Positions 6,074 to 13,450 of a stretch of 14,196 bases of DNA are shown here, piece by piece. Location: contig JAVVXN010000039.1 of the NCBI GenBank assembly GCA_036651575.1, positions 1 through 14,196 on the forward strand, written 5' to 3'. The notes under the pieces were generated by a model. The model was not told the DNA's origin. It did not search any database and saw only the letters and a list, made by a program, of their open reading frames with translations. The number at the start of each line of letters is the position of its first letter. Within the stretch, counting starts at the first letter, position 1. The stretch comes from JAVWGW01 sp036651575. GTDB taxonomy: Bacteria > Actinomycetota > Coriobacteriia > Coriobacteriales > Eggerthellaceae. Both the position numbers and the translations under genes were made by a program.

Positions 6074-9000
6074 CTACACGCTTGTTTTCTCCACATCGTC
6101 TTCGGTGTGATATTCCTCACCGTGACACGAAGGACTCGATTCGCCTTCGACAAACGAATCGCGCTCGGCCTTCGCCTGCGCTTCTTTGTCGGCCAGGTTC
6201 GCCTTCGCTACCGAAATCATCAGCTTGATGCGATTGAGCTGGTTGACCTCGGAGGCGCCCGGATCGTAATCGACCGCTACGATATTGCTTTCGGGATAGC
6301 GGCGGCGCAATTCCTTGATAACCGCCTTGCCCACCACGTGATTCGGCAAACACGCAAAGGGCTGAGCGCAGACGATATTGGGAGCACCGGTCTTGATGAG
6401 CTCGACCATCTCGGCCGTCAGCAGCCATCCCTCGCCCATCGAATTACACAGGCTTAAGATGTCACTCGCATATTCTGCCAACTCATAAATATCGGTTGGG
6501 GGATCAAAACGCTCAGACTTCGCAAGCGCTTCAGTGATAGGGGCACGGAAGCGAGCGATAAACCGCAAACCGATGCGGCTACCGAACGCACCGAGCGCGG
6601 GGCGACCCAGAGGGTCTTTCTGAAAAATCGCACCCGCAATGCCAAAGAGGAAAAACTCCGTCAAGCCCGGCACGACCGCTTCGCAGCCTTCGCGTTCGAT
6701 AGATTCAACGACTTGATTGTTCGCCGTCGGATGGAATTTCACGAGGATTTCTCCGACCACGCCCACCCGCGGTAACGTACCTTCTCCCTGCAGGGGTAGC
6801 GTATCGAAATCTTCGACGATTTTTGCAACCGTTTCCTTAAACCCGTGCCGCGTTTCTCCCTTGTAGACGTGCTGTTTACACACACTCATCCAGTGATCGT
6901 AGAGCCTATTGGCACTTTCGGGCTCCACTTCGTAGGGGCGCGTACGATAGAGGCACATCATCAATAAATCGCCGTAGAGAACCGAGTAGATTGCCTGTAT
7001 CAACATGGGATAGGTCATCTTAAACCCGGGATTTTTTTCATCAAGTTTCTTGAAGGCCAACGAAATGACGGGGATATGTCCCAGCCCGACAATTTTCAAA
7101 GCCTTGCGAATCAGTGAAATATAGTTGGTCGCACGACACCCACCACCGGTCTGCGTGATAACAATGGCCAGTTTGTCGGTGTCGTAGCGGCCCGACATAA
7201 CCGCTTCCATAATCTGCCCGGTGACCAAAATCGAGGGATAGCAGATATCGTTGTTGACGTATTTAAGCCCCGCATCGACCGCACCACGGTCAACCGAAGG
7301 CAAGAGTTCGAAATTGTATCCGTTACTCCTAAACACTTCTACCAAAATATTGAAATGTATTGGCGCCATCTGCGGAGCCAAGATGGTATAGCCATCTTTC
7401 TTCATCTGTTCAGTGAACTGCGGACGATTAAATTCCGTTGAAGCTCCCTCGCGCTGCTTAAAAGCCTCAACCGTCTTTGCATCCGCCTTCGGTAAGATGC
7501 CCTGTCGCACGCCGGGGGTGTGGTCGTATCCGGTTATCGCTCGCGCCGCAGCCGCTTCAGCATTGCCGGTCTTTGCCGCAATGCGCGCATTGGCATCAGC
7601 CACCAAAGCATCGACGTCCAAATCGCACGCCGGACACCCCAGGGCTGCCGCTTTCGCCTCGGCTTCGTCGTCAGCCTGATCTTTCAGTGCCGCCAGCAGC
7701 GAACGAACACGAATACGCGCCGCGCCCAAATTGGAGACCTCGTCGATTTTAAGAACGGTAAACACCTTGCCCGACGATTCGAGAATCTCTTGCACTTGGT
7801 CGGTCGTCAACGCATCCAATCCGCAGCCGAAACTATTGAGCTGAATCAGGTCAAGATCACGCCGTTCAGTTGCCACTTTTGCTGCCGCGTAAAGACGGGT
7901 GTGATACATCCATTGATCGACCAGGCGGATCGGTCGCTCAAGCATGCCCAAATGAGCAATGGAGTCTTCAGTCAACACCGCCAGTCCAAAGCTGGTCAGC
8001 AATTCGGGGATGGCGTGGTTGATCTCGGGATCGTTATGATACGGACGCCCCGCCAACACGATGCCGTGCGTATGGGTATCCTCCATCCACTGCAGCGTCT
8101 TTTCGCCGGCAGCACGAATATCGGCTTTAAAGGCGTCGTCTTCGGCCCACGCGATCTCAACCGCCTTGTCAATTTCTTTTTGGGTGGGAAGTTCCCCGTA
8201 ACGGCCGATCAGTTCAGCGTTATTTTCAACCAGTTCGACATAGAGACGTTTTTTCAGATGGTCTTTTTTGTCGTAGGGCAAAAACGGATTCAAGAATTCG
8301 ACACCGGATTCATGCAGTTCGTCAACGTTGAGACGCAACGCTTCCGAATAGCTCATAACGATCGGGCAGTTGAAGTGATTGCCCGCCCCTTCATCTTCCT
8401 GACGCTCCCACTTAGCGCAGGGCATCCAGATAAAATCGGGGTGTTTTACGAGCAGGTTCATAATGTGACCATGCGAAAGTTTAGCTGGGTAGCACACTGA
8501 CTCCGACGGCATACTCTCGATGCCCGCTTCGTAAGTTTTCTTCGTAGAGGGATCGGAAAGTTCGACCCGAAAGCCTAGTTCGGTGAAAAACGTGAACCAA
8601 AACGGATAGTTCTCATACATATTGAGCACGCGCGGAATACCGACACGACCACGCGTTGCGACCTCGGTCGACAGCGGCTCGTAACCGAAAAGACGCCTGC
8701 TTTTATACTCGAATAGGTTGGGGACGCTTTTGCTTTCATCGACTGCGCCAACGCCCTTTTCGCAGCGGTTTCCCGTGATGAATCGGTGGTGCTTGCCGCT
8801 TCGCTCATCTTTGCCGAAATCATTTACCGTCAAAAGACAGCTGTTGGGGCATCCTTTACAGCGAACGGTTTTATGCGAGGGACTCAGGTTGACAATGGCA
8901 TCGAGAGACAGCATGTCCGAAACGATCGGCTCTTCGTTACCAAGACGCTTCGCGCGAGCCGCCTCTTCGCGATAGCGGTCGTGCGCCAAAAGCGCCGCAC

Positions 9001-10744
9001 CATATGCGCCCATATTGCCCGCGATATCGGGACGTACCGCATCCACACCGGAGAGCTGCTCGAACGCCCGCAGCACGGCATCGTTTAAAAACGTGCCGCC
9101 CTGCACGACAACCCGAGTACCCACATCGTGGGGATCACGTATTTTGATAACCTTGAACAGAGCATTCTTGATAACGGAAATGGCGAGACCAGAAGCGATA
9201 TCACCCACCGTAGCGCCTTCTTTTTGAGCTTGCTTCACCCGGCTGTTCATAAACACCGTACAACGGCTCCCCAAATCAACCGGTTGTTTGGCCTCAATTG
9301 CACTCTGAGCAAATTCGGCCACATCGAGGTTTAAGCCACTCGCAAAACTTTCAATGAACGATCCACAACCGCTTGAGCACGCCTCGTTGAGCATGATGTG
9401 CTCAATCACGCCATGCTTCACGCGCAGGCACTTCATATCCTGGCCACCGATATCGAGAATAAACTCCACCCCGGGCAGCATTTCCTGAGCGCCACGCAGA
9501 TGCGCCACCGTTTCGATTTCACCGGAATCGACACGAAGCGCTTCGAGCAAAAGACCTTCGCCATATCCGGTTACCGTGGTATGACCAAGTACAACCGCCG
9601 CCTCTCCCGTTGCCGAGGTGCGGGGCAGGGCGTGATACATATCGGCAAGTGCCGCTTTGGCGCACCCGAGCACATCACCCTTATTGCTGGCGTAATGGCT
9701 CCACAGCAAACTTTCATCTTCGCCAATCAAGACCGCTTTGAACGTGGTCGAGCCGGCATCGATACCCAAATAAGCCGTGCCGGTATAGGTCGACAAATCA
9801 CCCCGTCGCACCCGCTCGTGCGCGTGACGTTCCCTGAAAGCATCGTAGGCTTCATCGTCGACGAAAAGCGGATCGAGCCGCACCACTTCACTGCCCTGAA
9901 CATCCCCCAAATTCTTCAGGCGTTCAAGTACGTCTGAAATACGTTCGACTTTCGTATCTTTTATCTCAGTGCTCGCAAGAGCGCAGCCGCACGCCACGAA
10001 AAGATGAGCGTCGGAGGGCACGATAATATGATCATCATCGAGGGCGAGCGTTTCGTAAAACCGCTTGCGCAATTCGGGCAAGTACTGCAAAGGACCGCCC
10101 AAAAACGCCACGTTACCACGGATGGGGCGCCCACATGCTAAGCCGGAAATAGTCTGCGTCACCACCGACTGGAAAATGGATGCAGCGATATCCTCTTTGC
10201 GAGCACCTTCGTTGAGCAACGGCTGCACGTCGGTCTTTGCAAAGACCCCGCAGCGTGATGCAATGGGATAAATCGTTTCGTGGAGAGCGGCCAGCTCGTT
10301 GAGACCCGCAGCGTCGGTGTTGAGCAGCGTTGCCATCTGATCGATAAAAGCGCCCGTACCACCGGCGCACGTGCCGTTCATACGCTGCTCGATTCCCTGA
10401 TCGAAATAGATGATTTTCGCATCTTCACCACCGAGCTCGATGGCGACGTCGGTTTTGGGAATAAATACTTCAACCGCAGTCTTACTCGCGATAACTTCCT
10501 GGACAAATTCCAAGCTGAGCCACTGCGCAAGCAGCAATCCGCCCGACCCCGTGATGGCGATGGTCATCGGCTCGTCACCATAGGCGACAGCAGCCTCTTC
10601 CAGCACTTCAACAATCGTCGCACGCACGTCAGCATGATGACGACGGTACACCGCGAATTGTACGTTATTGGTATTGTCGAGAATGGCAAGCTTGACGGTG
10701 GTTGAACCAACGTCAATGCCTATGTGTAATTTTGTTTGTGTCAT
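6074..10744 (-). CDS. Giant acyl-CoA dehydratase activase / dehydratase-like fusion protein (BadF/BcrD ATPases + DUF2229)
   Basis: A 1556-aa cytoplasmic fusion related to the ATP-dependent activators of 2-hydroxyacyl-CoA dehydratases and benzoyl-CoA reductases. Two ASKHA-type ATPase modules are in tandem: about 5-260 (GIDVGSTTVK; ELGGEDAK) and about 325-590 (GIDAGSTTFK; DIGGQDMK). In the single-domain activator HgdC, two cysteines per subunit bind a shared [4Fe-4S] cluster. Equivalents occur in both modules: Cys126 (NGTCAGGTGAF) with Cys165 (SRCGVFAK), and Cys456 (NEACSSGCGSF) with Cys495 (SRCTVFMN). A linker has CKGCPNSC (629-636). The rest, from about 700, resembles DUF2229 and dehydratase-component-like regions with conserved cysteines (SVCYPAKLSHGH, MPCAKWE, NNDICYPSILV, QTGGGCRATNY, QPFACLPNHVVGK). 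The tail is acidic with Cys and His. The start at 10744 matches homologue-like MTQTKLHIGID; the frame continues 50 codons upstream but reads unlike the family. The native substrate is unknown. No dehydratase subunit genes are adjacent. Confidence 0.9.
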   Translation of the reverse strand: MTQTKLHIGIDVGSTTVKLAILDNTNNVQFAVYRRHHADVRATIVEVLEEAAVAYGDEPMTIAITGSGGLLLAQWLSLEFVQEVIASKTAVEVFIPKTDVAIELGGEDAKIIYFDQGIEQRMNGTCAGGTGAFIDQMATLLNTDAAGLNELAALHETIYPIASRCGVFAKTDVQPLLNEGARKEDIAASIFQSVVTQTISGLACGRPIRGNVAFLGGPLQYLPELRKRFYETLALDDDHIIVPSDAHLFVACGCALASTEIKDTKVERISDVLERLKNLGDVQGSEVVRLDPLFVDDEAYDAFRERHAHERVRRGDLSTYTGTAYLGIDAGSTTFKAVLIGEDESLLWSHYASNKGDVLGCAKAALADMYHALPRTSATGEAAVVLGHTTVTGYGEGLLLEALRVDSGEIETVAHLRGAQEMLPGVEFILDIGGQDMKCLRVKHGVIEHIMLNEACSSGCGSFIESFASGLNLDVAEFAQSAIEAKQPVDLGSRCTVFMNSRVKQAQKEGATVGDIASGLAISVIKNALFKVIKIRDPHDVGTRVVVQGGTFLNDAVLRAFEQLSGVDAVRPDIAGNMGAYGAALLAHDRYREEAARAKRLGNEEPIVSDMLSLDAIVNLSPSHKTVRCKGCPNSCLLTVNDFGKDERSGKHHRFITGNRCEKGVGAVDESKSVPNLFEYKSRRLFGYEPLSTEVATRGRVGIPRVLNMYENYPFWFTFFTELGFRVELSDPSTKKTYEAGIESMPSESVCYPAKLSHGHIMNLLVKHPDFIWMPCAKWERQEDEGAGNHFNCPIVMSYSEALRLNVDELHESGVEFLNPFLPYDKKDHLKKRLYVELVENNAELIGRYGELPTQKEIDKAVEIAWAEDDAFKADIRAAGEKTLQWMEDTHTHGIVLAGRPYHNDPEINHAIPELLTSFGLAVLTEDSIAHLGMLERPIRLVDQWMYHTRLYAAAKVATERRDLDLIQLNSFGCGLDALTTDQVQEILESSGKVFTVLKIDEVSNLGAARIRVRSLLAALKDQADDEAEAKAAALGCPACDLDVDALVADANARIAAKTGNAEAAAARAITGYDHTPGVRQGILPKADAKTVEAFKQREGASTEFNRPQFTEQMKKDGYTILAPQMAPIHFNILVEVFRSNGYNFELLPSVDRGAVDAGLKYVNNDICYPSILVTGQIMEAVMSGRYDTDKLAIVITQTGGGCRATNYISLIRKALKIVGLGHIPVISLAFKKLDEKNPGFKMTYPMLIQAIYSVLYGDLLMMCLYRTRPYEVEPESANRLYDHWMSVCKQHVYKGETRHGFKETVAKIVEDFDTLPLQGEGTLPRVGVVGEILVKFHPTANNQVVESIEREGCEAVVPGLTEFFLFGIAGAIFQKDPLGRPALGAFGSRIGLRFIARFRAPITEALAKSERFDPPTDIYELAEYASDILSLCNSMGEGWLLTAEMVELIKTGAPNIVCAQPFACLPNHVVGKAVIKELRRRYPESNIVAVDYDPGASEVNQLNRIKLMISVAKANLADKEAQAKAERDSFVEGESSPSCHGEEYHTEDDVEKTSV

Positions 10745-11039
10745 GTAACTCATTCTATACGAAGTCGTCGCAAAAGCGACCGATGCCCACTGCGGTTCAC
10801 ACGAAATATAACGATAAACGGATTTATTCGCATGAATGCTATATAGTTTGTAACATATTAATATTAGAAGTCCTGCCCCTCTTGCGCAAGTCAAACAGCA
10901 AAATCGTTAACTAACAGATACTATCCCGAGGCTGCCCTCCCGTCAGCTTTTGCTTTTTCCTCTGCTTCCTTCAGAAATATCGGAAGGGTGTAACATAATT
11001 TGCTATCCTAGAACCAATACCCAACGTGAAAGGAACGTC
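10745..11039. other. Divergent intergenic region between the activase and DUF711 genes
   Basis: This 295-nt stretch must hold promoters for both flanking genes. Its central part is AT-rich. It contains the 10-bp palindrome ATATTAATAT (10855-10864) and the 10-bp palindrome CTTGCGCAAG (10881-10890). A CTTCC/GGAAG pair (10965-10969 and 10982-10986) lies within the DUF711 promoter area. I found no convincing -35/-10 pair for the activase on the minus strand, and no ribosome site better than GAG before its start. No small gene is supported. Confidence 0.6.
10970..10999 (+). promoter_or_regulatory. Candidate promoter for the DUF711 gene
   Basis: TTCAGA at 10970-10975 and CATAAT at 10994-10999, separated by 18 nt. 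The -10 matches five of six consensus bases and the -35 four of six. The leader would be about 34 nt and would include the AAGGA ribosome site. A TATCCT hexamer at 11004-11009 is a weaker alternative -10. Confidence 0.4.
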
Positions 11040-12404
11040 ATGCAGATCACTCCTGCTGAAATTGCCGAAACACTTGCTATGATCAGCAACCAAAACCTCG
11101 ATATCCGCACCATTACCTTAGGGCTCAACTTGCGAAGCTGTACCCATGAAGATATCGACGTCATGGCGCGCAAAGTCTACGATCACATGACGACCGCCGC
11201 AGAACAGCTGGTTCCCGTAGCTGAACAGCTCGAACGCGAATACGGTATCCCGATTGTGAACAAGCGCATTTCGGTTACCCCCATTGCAGAAATCTGCTGC
11301 GCCACCCAGGCAAAAGACCTTACCCCCATCGCCATCGCGATGGACAAGGCAGGTAAAGAAGTCGGTGTCGATTTTGTCGGTGGCTTTTCCGCGCTCGTTC
11401 ACAAGGGAGCTTCCGCAGCTGACGTCAAGCTGATGGAATCCATCCCCCACGCGCTGGCCGTAACCGATCGCGTGTGCTCTTCGGTCAACGTCGCCTCTAC
11501 CCGTGCCGGCATCAACATGGACGCCATTCTCAAAATGAGCGGCATCATCTTAGAGGCCGCCCAGGCGACCGCCGATAAGCAGTGCATCGGTTGCGCCAAA
11601 CTCGTCGTTTTCGCCAACGCCGTCGAAGATAATCCCTTTATGGCCGGCGCCTTCCACGGAAGCGGCGAAGCCGACGCCGTCATCAATGTAGGCGTTTCGG
11701 GTCCCGGTGTCGTCCGCGCCGTTTTGGCCGACATGCCCCAGGAAGCCGATATCACCAGCGTTGCCGAAGCCATCAAGGCAACCGCCTTCAAAATCACTCG
11801 CGCCGGCGAACTTATGGCGCGCGAAGCATCGAAGCGCCTCGGTGTCCAACAGGGCATCCTCGATCTTTCCCTCGCCCCCACCCCCGCCAAAGGCGATTCG
11901 GTAGCGCAGATTTTGGAAGCCATCGGCGTCGGCGTCTGCGGCGGACCGGGCACCACCGCAGCGCTCGCCATGCTCAACGACGCCGTGAAAAAGGGTGGCG
12001 TTATGGCATCTTCATCAGTTGGAGGTCTTTCGGGTGCGTTCATTCCGCTCTCAGAAGATGCCGGGATGATTCGTGCCGCCGAAATGGGCGCGCTCACGCT
12101 TGAGAAACTCGAAGCCATGACGTGCGTATGCTCGGTCGGCCTCGACATGATCGTCGTACCCGGTGACACCACGAAAGAGACACTGTTCGGCATCATTGCC
12201 GACGAATGCGCCATCGGCGTTATCAACACAAAAACCACCGCCGTCCGTGTCATTCCCGCCATCGGAAAAAACGTTGGTGACACCCTCAACTTCGGAGGAT
12301 TGCTCGGATACGCCCCCGTTATGCCCGTCAACCAGCATGCGGGCACCGTCTTCGCCCATCGCGGCGGCCGCTTTCCCGCCCCGCTCAACTCGCTTAAAAA
12401 TTAA
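11040..12404 (+). CDS. PFL-family protein, DUF711 / UPF0210
   Basis: A 454-aa conserved protein of the DUF711 (UPF0210) family, often annotated as 'PFL family protein'. Members are widespread in anaerobic Gram-positive and other bacteria, and structures exist, but no reaction is established. The N-terminus (ITPAEIAETLAMI, then NLDIRTITLGLNL) and the glycine-rich stretches FHGSGEADAVINVGVSGPGV, ICATQAKDLTPIAIAMDKAG-like and GVCGGPGTTAALAML are typical, and length is normal. There is no signal peptide or membrane helix, so it is cytoplasmic. ATG at 11040 is used because AAGGA lies five bases before it and the family begins there, although the frame opens 30 codons earlier. In many genomes this gene is next to a small ACT-domain gene; none is present here. 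It is divergent from the activase and ends in an intrinsic terminator. Confidence 0.92.
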   Translation: MQITPAEIAETLAMISNQNLDIRTITLGLNLRSCTHEDIDVMARKVYDHMTTAAEQLVPVAEQLEREYGIPIVNKRISVTPIAEICCATQAKDLTPIAIAMDKAGKEVGVDFVGGFSALVHKGASAADVKLMESIPHALAVTDRVCSSVNVASTRAGINMDAILKMSGIILEAAQATADKQCIGCAKLVVFANAVEDNPFMAGAFHGSGEADAVINVGVSGPGVVRAVLADMPQEADITSVAEAIKATAFKITRAGELMAREASKRLGVQQGILDLSLAPTPAKGDSVAQILEAIGVGVCGGPGTTAALAMLNDAVKKGGVMASSSVGGLSGAFIPLSEDAGMIRAAEMGALTLEKLEAMTCVCSVGLDMIVVPGDTTKETLFGIIADECAIGVINTKTTAVRVIPAIGKNVGDTLNFGGLLGYAPVMPVNQHAGTVFAHRGGRFPAPLNSLKN

Positions 12405-12425
12405 CACCACGCACAGGTATCTGGT

Positions 12426-12458
12426 GCCGCGATCCCCTTTCGGGTCGCGGCTTTTTTT
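12426..12458 (+). terminator. Strong intrinsic terminator of the DUF711 gene
   Basis: GCCGCGA (12426-12432) pairs with TCGCGGC (12445-12451), and CCC (12434-12436) pairs with GGG (12442-12444), leaving one bulged T. The hairpin is followed directly by seven T. It starts 22 nt after the stop. The T-tract overlaps the stop codon of the convergent yccF-like gene. There is no T-tract on the other strand, so it should work only for DUF711. Confidence 0.9.
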
Positions 12459-12849
12459 ATTGCCGGCTTTGAGAGGGCACGTCACCACGATTGCGAATGG
12501 TTGCACCAAAGGGAATAAGAGCAAGCTTTGCCTGCTTAAAACACTGCAACCCGAAGGGGATACCGATGAGCGTGCAGCAGAGCACTACGCCGTTGACCAG
12601 GGCTTCAAGCGCTAAAATAACGCCTCCGAAAATCAGCCAGAACACATTGGCGAACACCGAAGGCACGCCTCCGCCATAGTCGACCTCTTTGCCGAACGGA
12701 AAAAAGGCAAGACCAGCCATTTTGAAGCACTGCTTGCCCACCGGAATGCCGATGAGGGAAATACACCACAAGCATCCGATACAAACCCAGGTAATACCCT
12801 GCCAAAACCCCGCAAAGATAAACCAGAGTATATTCCCCAAAACCGTCAC
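12457..12849 (-). CDS. yccF: YccF-domain small inner-membrane protein
   Basis: A 130-aa membrane protein with two tandem YccF (DUF307) repeats, close in length to E. coli YccF (148 aa). The repeats are recognisable as LGNILWFIFAGFW followed by ISLIGIPVGKQCFKMAGLAFFPFG (about 3-53), and VFWLIFGGVI followed by CTLIGIPFGLQCFKQAKLALIPFG (about 69-115). Hydrophobic segments near 5-35 and 67-96 should span the cytoplasmic membrane, with the basic GIP-Phe/Lys and PFG parts at the surface. The family function is unknown. GTG at 12849 is the start because AAGGAG lies six bases before it; a longer frame opens at ATG 12870, but that ATG lies upstream of the ribosome site. The 3' end overlaps the convergent DUF711 terminator. 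The gene is divergent from the 12902 gene across only about 50 nt. Confidence 0.88.
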   Translation of the reverse strand: MTVLGNILWFIFAGFWQGITWVCIGCLWCISLIGIPVGKQCFKMAGLAFFPFGKEVDYGGGVPSVFANVFWLIFGGVILALEALVNGVVLCCTLIGIPFGLQCFKQAKLALIPFGATIRNRGDVPSQSRQ

Positions 12850-12855
12850 GTCGCA

Positions 12856-12861
12856 CTCCTT
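12856..12861 (-). promoter_or_regulatory. Ribosome binding site that sets the yccF GTG start
   Basis: AAGGAG on the minus strand, six bases before GTG at 12849. The upstream ATG at 12870 has no such site. Confidence 0.75.
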
Positions 12862-12885
12862 CACCAGCATTCACGCAAACCAGCG

Positions 12886-12894
12886 TGGTAAAAT
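12886..12894 (+). promoter_or_regulatory. Extended -10 promoter, probably producing a leaderless mRNA
   Basis: TGGTAAAAT combines a TGn extension with the -10 hexamer TAAAAT (12889-12894). The ATG at 12902 is only seven bases beyond the hexamer, about where transcription would begin. No -35 is evident at the usual spacing. Confidence 0.55.
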
Positions 12895-12901
12895 ACCTCG
12901 T

Positions 12902-13366
12902 ATGAAAACAGTATCTCACACAATGTACGAAGAAGCGTTTGCGCAAACGCGGAAGCGCTGCGCAGCTCATCTTTCGGGTGCACCCGAAAGCTTAATTATC
13001 GTGGTCAGCGAAAATCCTCTCGACTCCGATGCCACACACGCTCTCAATAGTGCGTGCGCCGCCCTGGGATGGGGCGAAGATTCTGTGACGTTTTTGACGC
13101 TGGCTGATTCCGAGAAAGAAGTCTTTAACGACACCGATCTTTTTGCGACCATCGAAGGGCTTGACCCCTTCATGCTGATTGCAGCCGATACGGCAGCAAT
13201 GGATGCTCTCTCGAGCGCGTATCGTCAGGAACTTGAGCCTTTGCGACACGACCGTCTTTTCGGCCGCGACCTCTGCGCCTTCCCTTCGTTTTCCGCCATG
13301 CTGGCAGAAAAACAAACGAAGCAAAAAGCGTGGGCGCTCCTCAAAACCCTTCCCAAACACCCCTAA
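12902..13366 (+). CDS. Conserved-looking hypothetical cytoplasmic protein, 154 aa
   Basis: I do not recognise the family. The protein is soluble, with no signal peptide, membrane helix or cysteine-rich site. It alternates hydrophobic strands and helices: SLIIVVSENPLDSDATHALNS-like at about 29-49, SVTFLTL (about 61-67) and DPFMLIAADTAAMDALSSAY at about 87-106. This is suggestive of an alpha/beta (Rossmann-like) core. It ends in a basic, helical tail (AEKQTKQKAWALLKTLPKHP). ATG at 12902 is chosen because it lies seven bases after an extended -10 and there is no ribosome site, consistent with leaderless translation. ATG 12923 (MYEEAF) is an alternative, also without a ribosome site. The frame is open further upstream but runs antisense through yccF. 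Codon use matches neighbouring genes. The gene is convergent with the HAD phosphatase. Confidence 0.75.
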   Translation: MKTVSHTMYEEAFAQTRKRCAAHLSGAPESLIIVVSENPLDSDATHALNSACAALGWGEDSVTFLTLADSEKEVFNDTDLFATIEGLDPFMLIAADTAAMDALSSAYRQELEPLRHDRLFGRDLCAFPSFSAMLAEKQTKQKAWALLKTLPKHP

Positions 13367-13391
13367 CAAAAAATTGCCGCACCCCATGAGA

Positions 13392-13422
13392 ACAGCCGCC
13401 AAACGATGAGTTTGACGGCTGT
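13392..13422. terminator. Imperfect 13-bp hairpin between convergent genes
   Basis: ACAGCCG (13392-13398) pairs with CGGCTGT (13416-13422) and CAAAC (13400-13404) with GTTTG (13410-13414), with one mismatch and a GATGA loop. It lies 25 nt after the 12902 gene and 28 nt after the convergent HAD gene, so it probably marks the 3' ends of both transcripts. No T-run directly follows on either strand; the nearest T6 on the minus strand is about 20 nt further. Confidence 0.5.
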
Positions 13423-13450
13423 CTTGAACCGCTCACGTGCAGCAATAAGC

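Noticed and set aside
7520..8500. 326-codon plus-strand open frame inside the activase gene
   Set aside because: Antisense shadow of a clearly conserved coding region, with no family motif and no ribosome site.
10855..10909. TTGACT (minus strand, near 10891) as -35 of the activase with TAATAT as -10
   Set aside because: The spacing is about 22 nt, too long for a sigma-70-type promoter; no better pair was found.
11399..12388. Long open frame (329 codons) antisense to the DUF711 gene
   Set aside because: It lies wholly opposite a well-supported family protein and its translation is Ser/Pro/Thr-rich low-complexity, as expected from the complement of a codon-biased gene.
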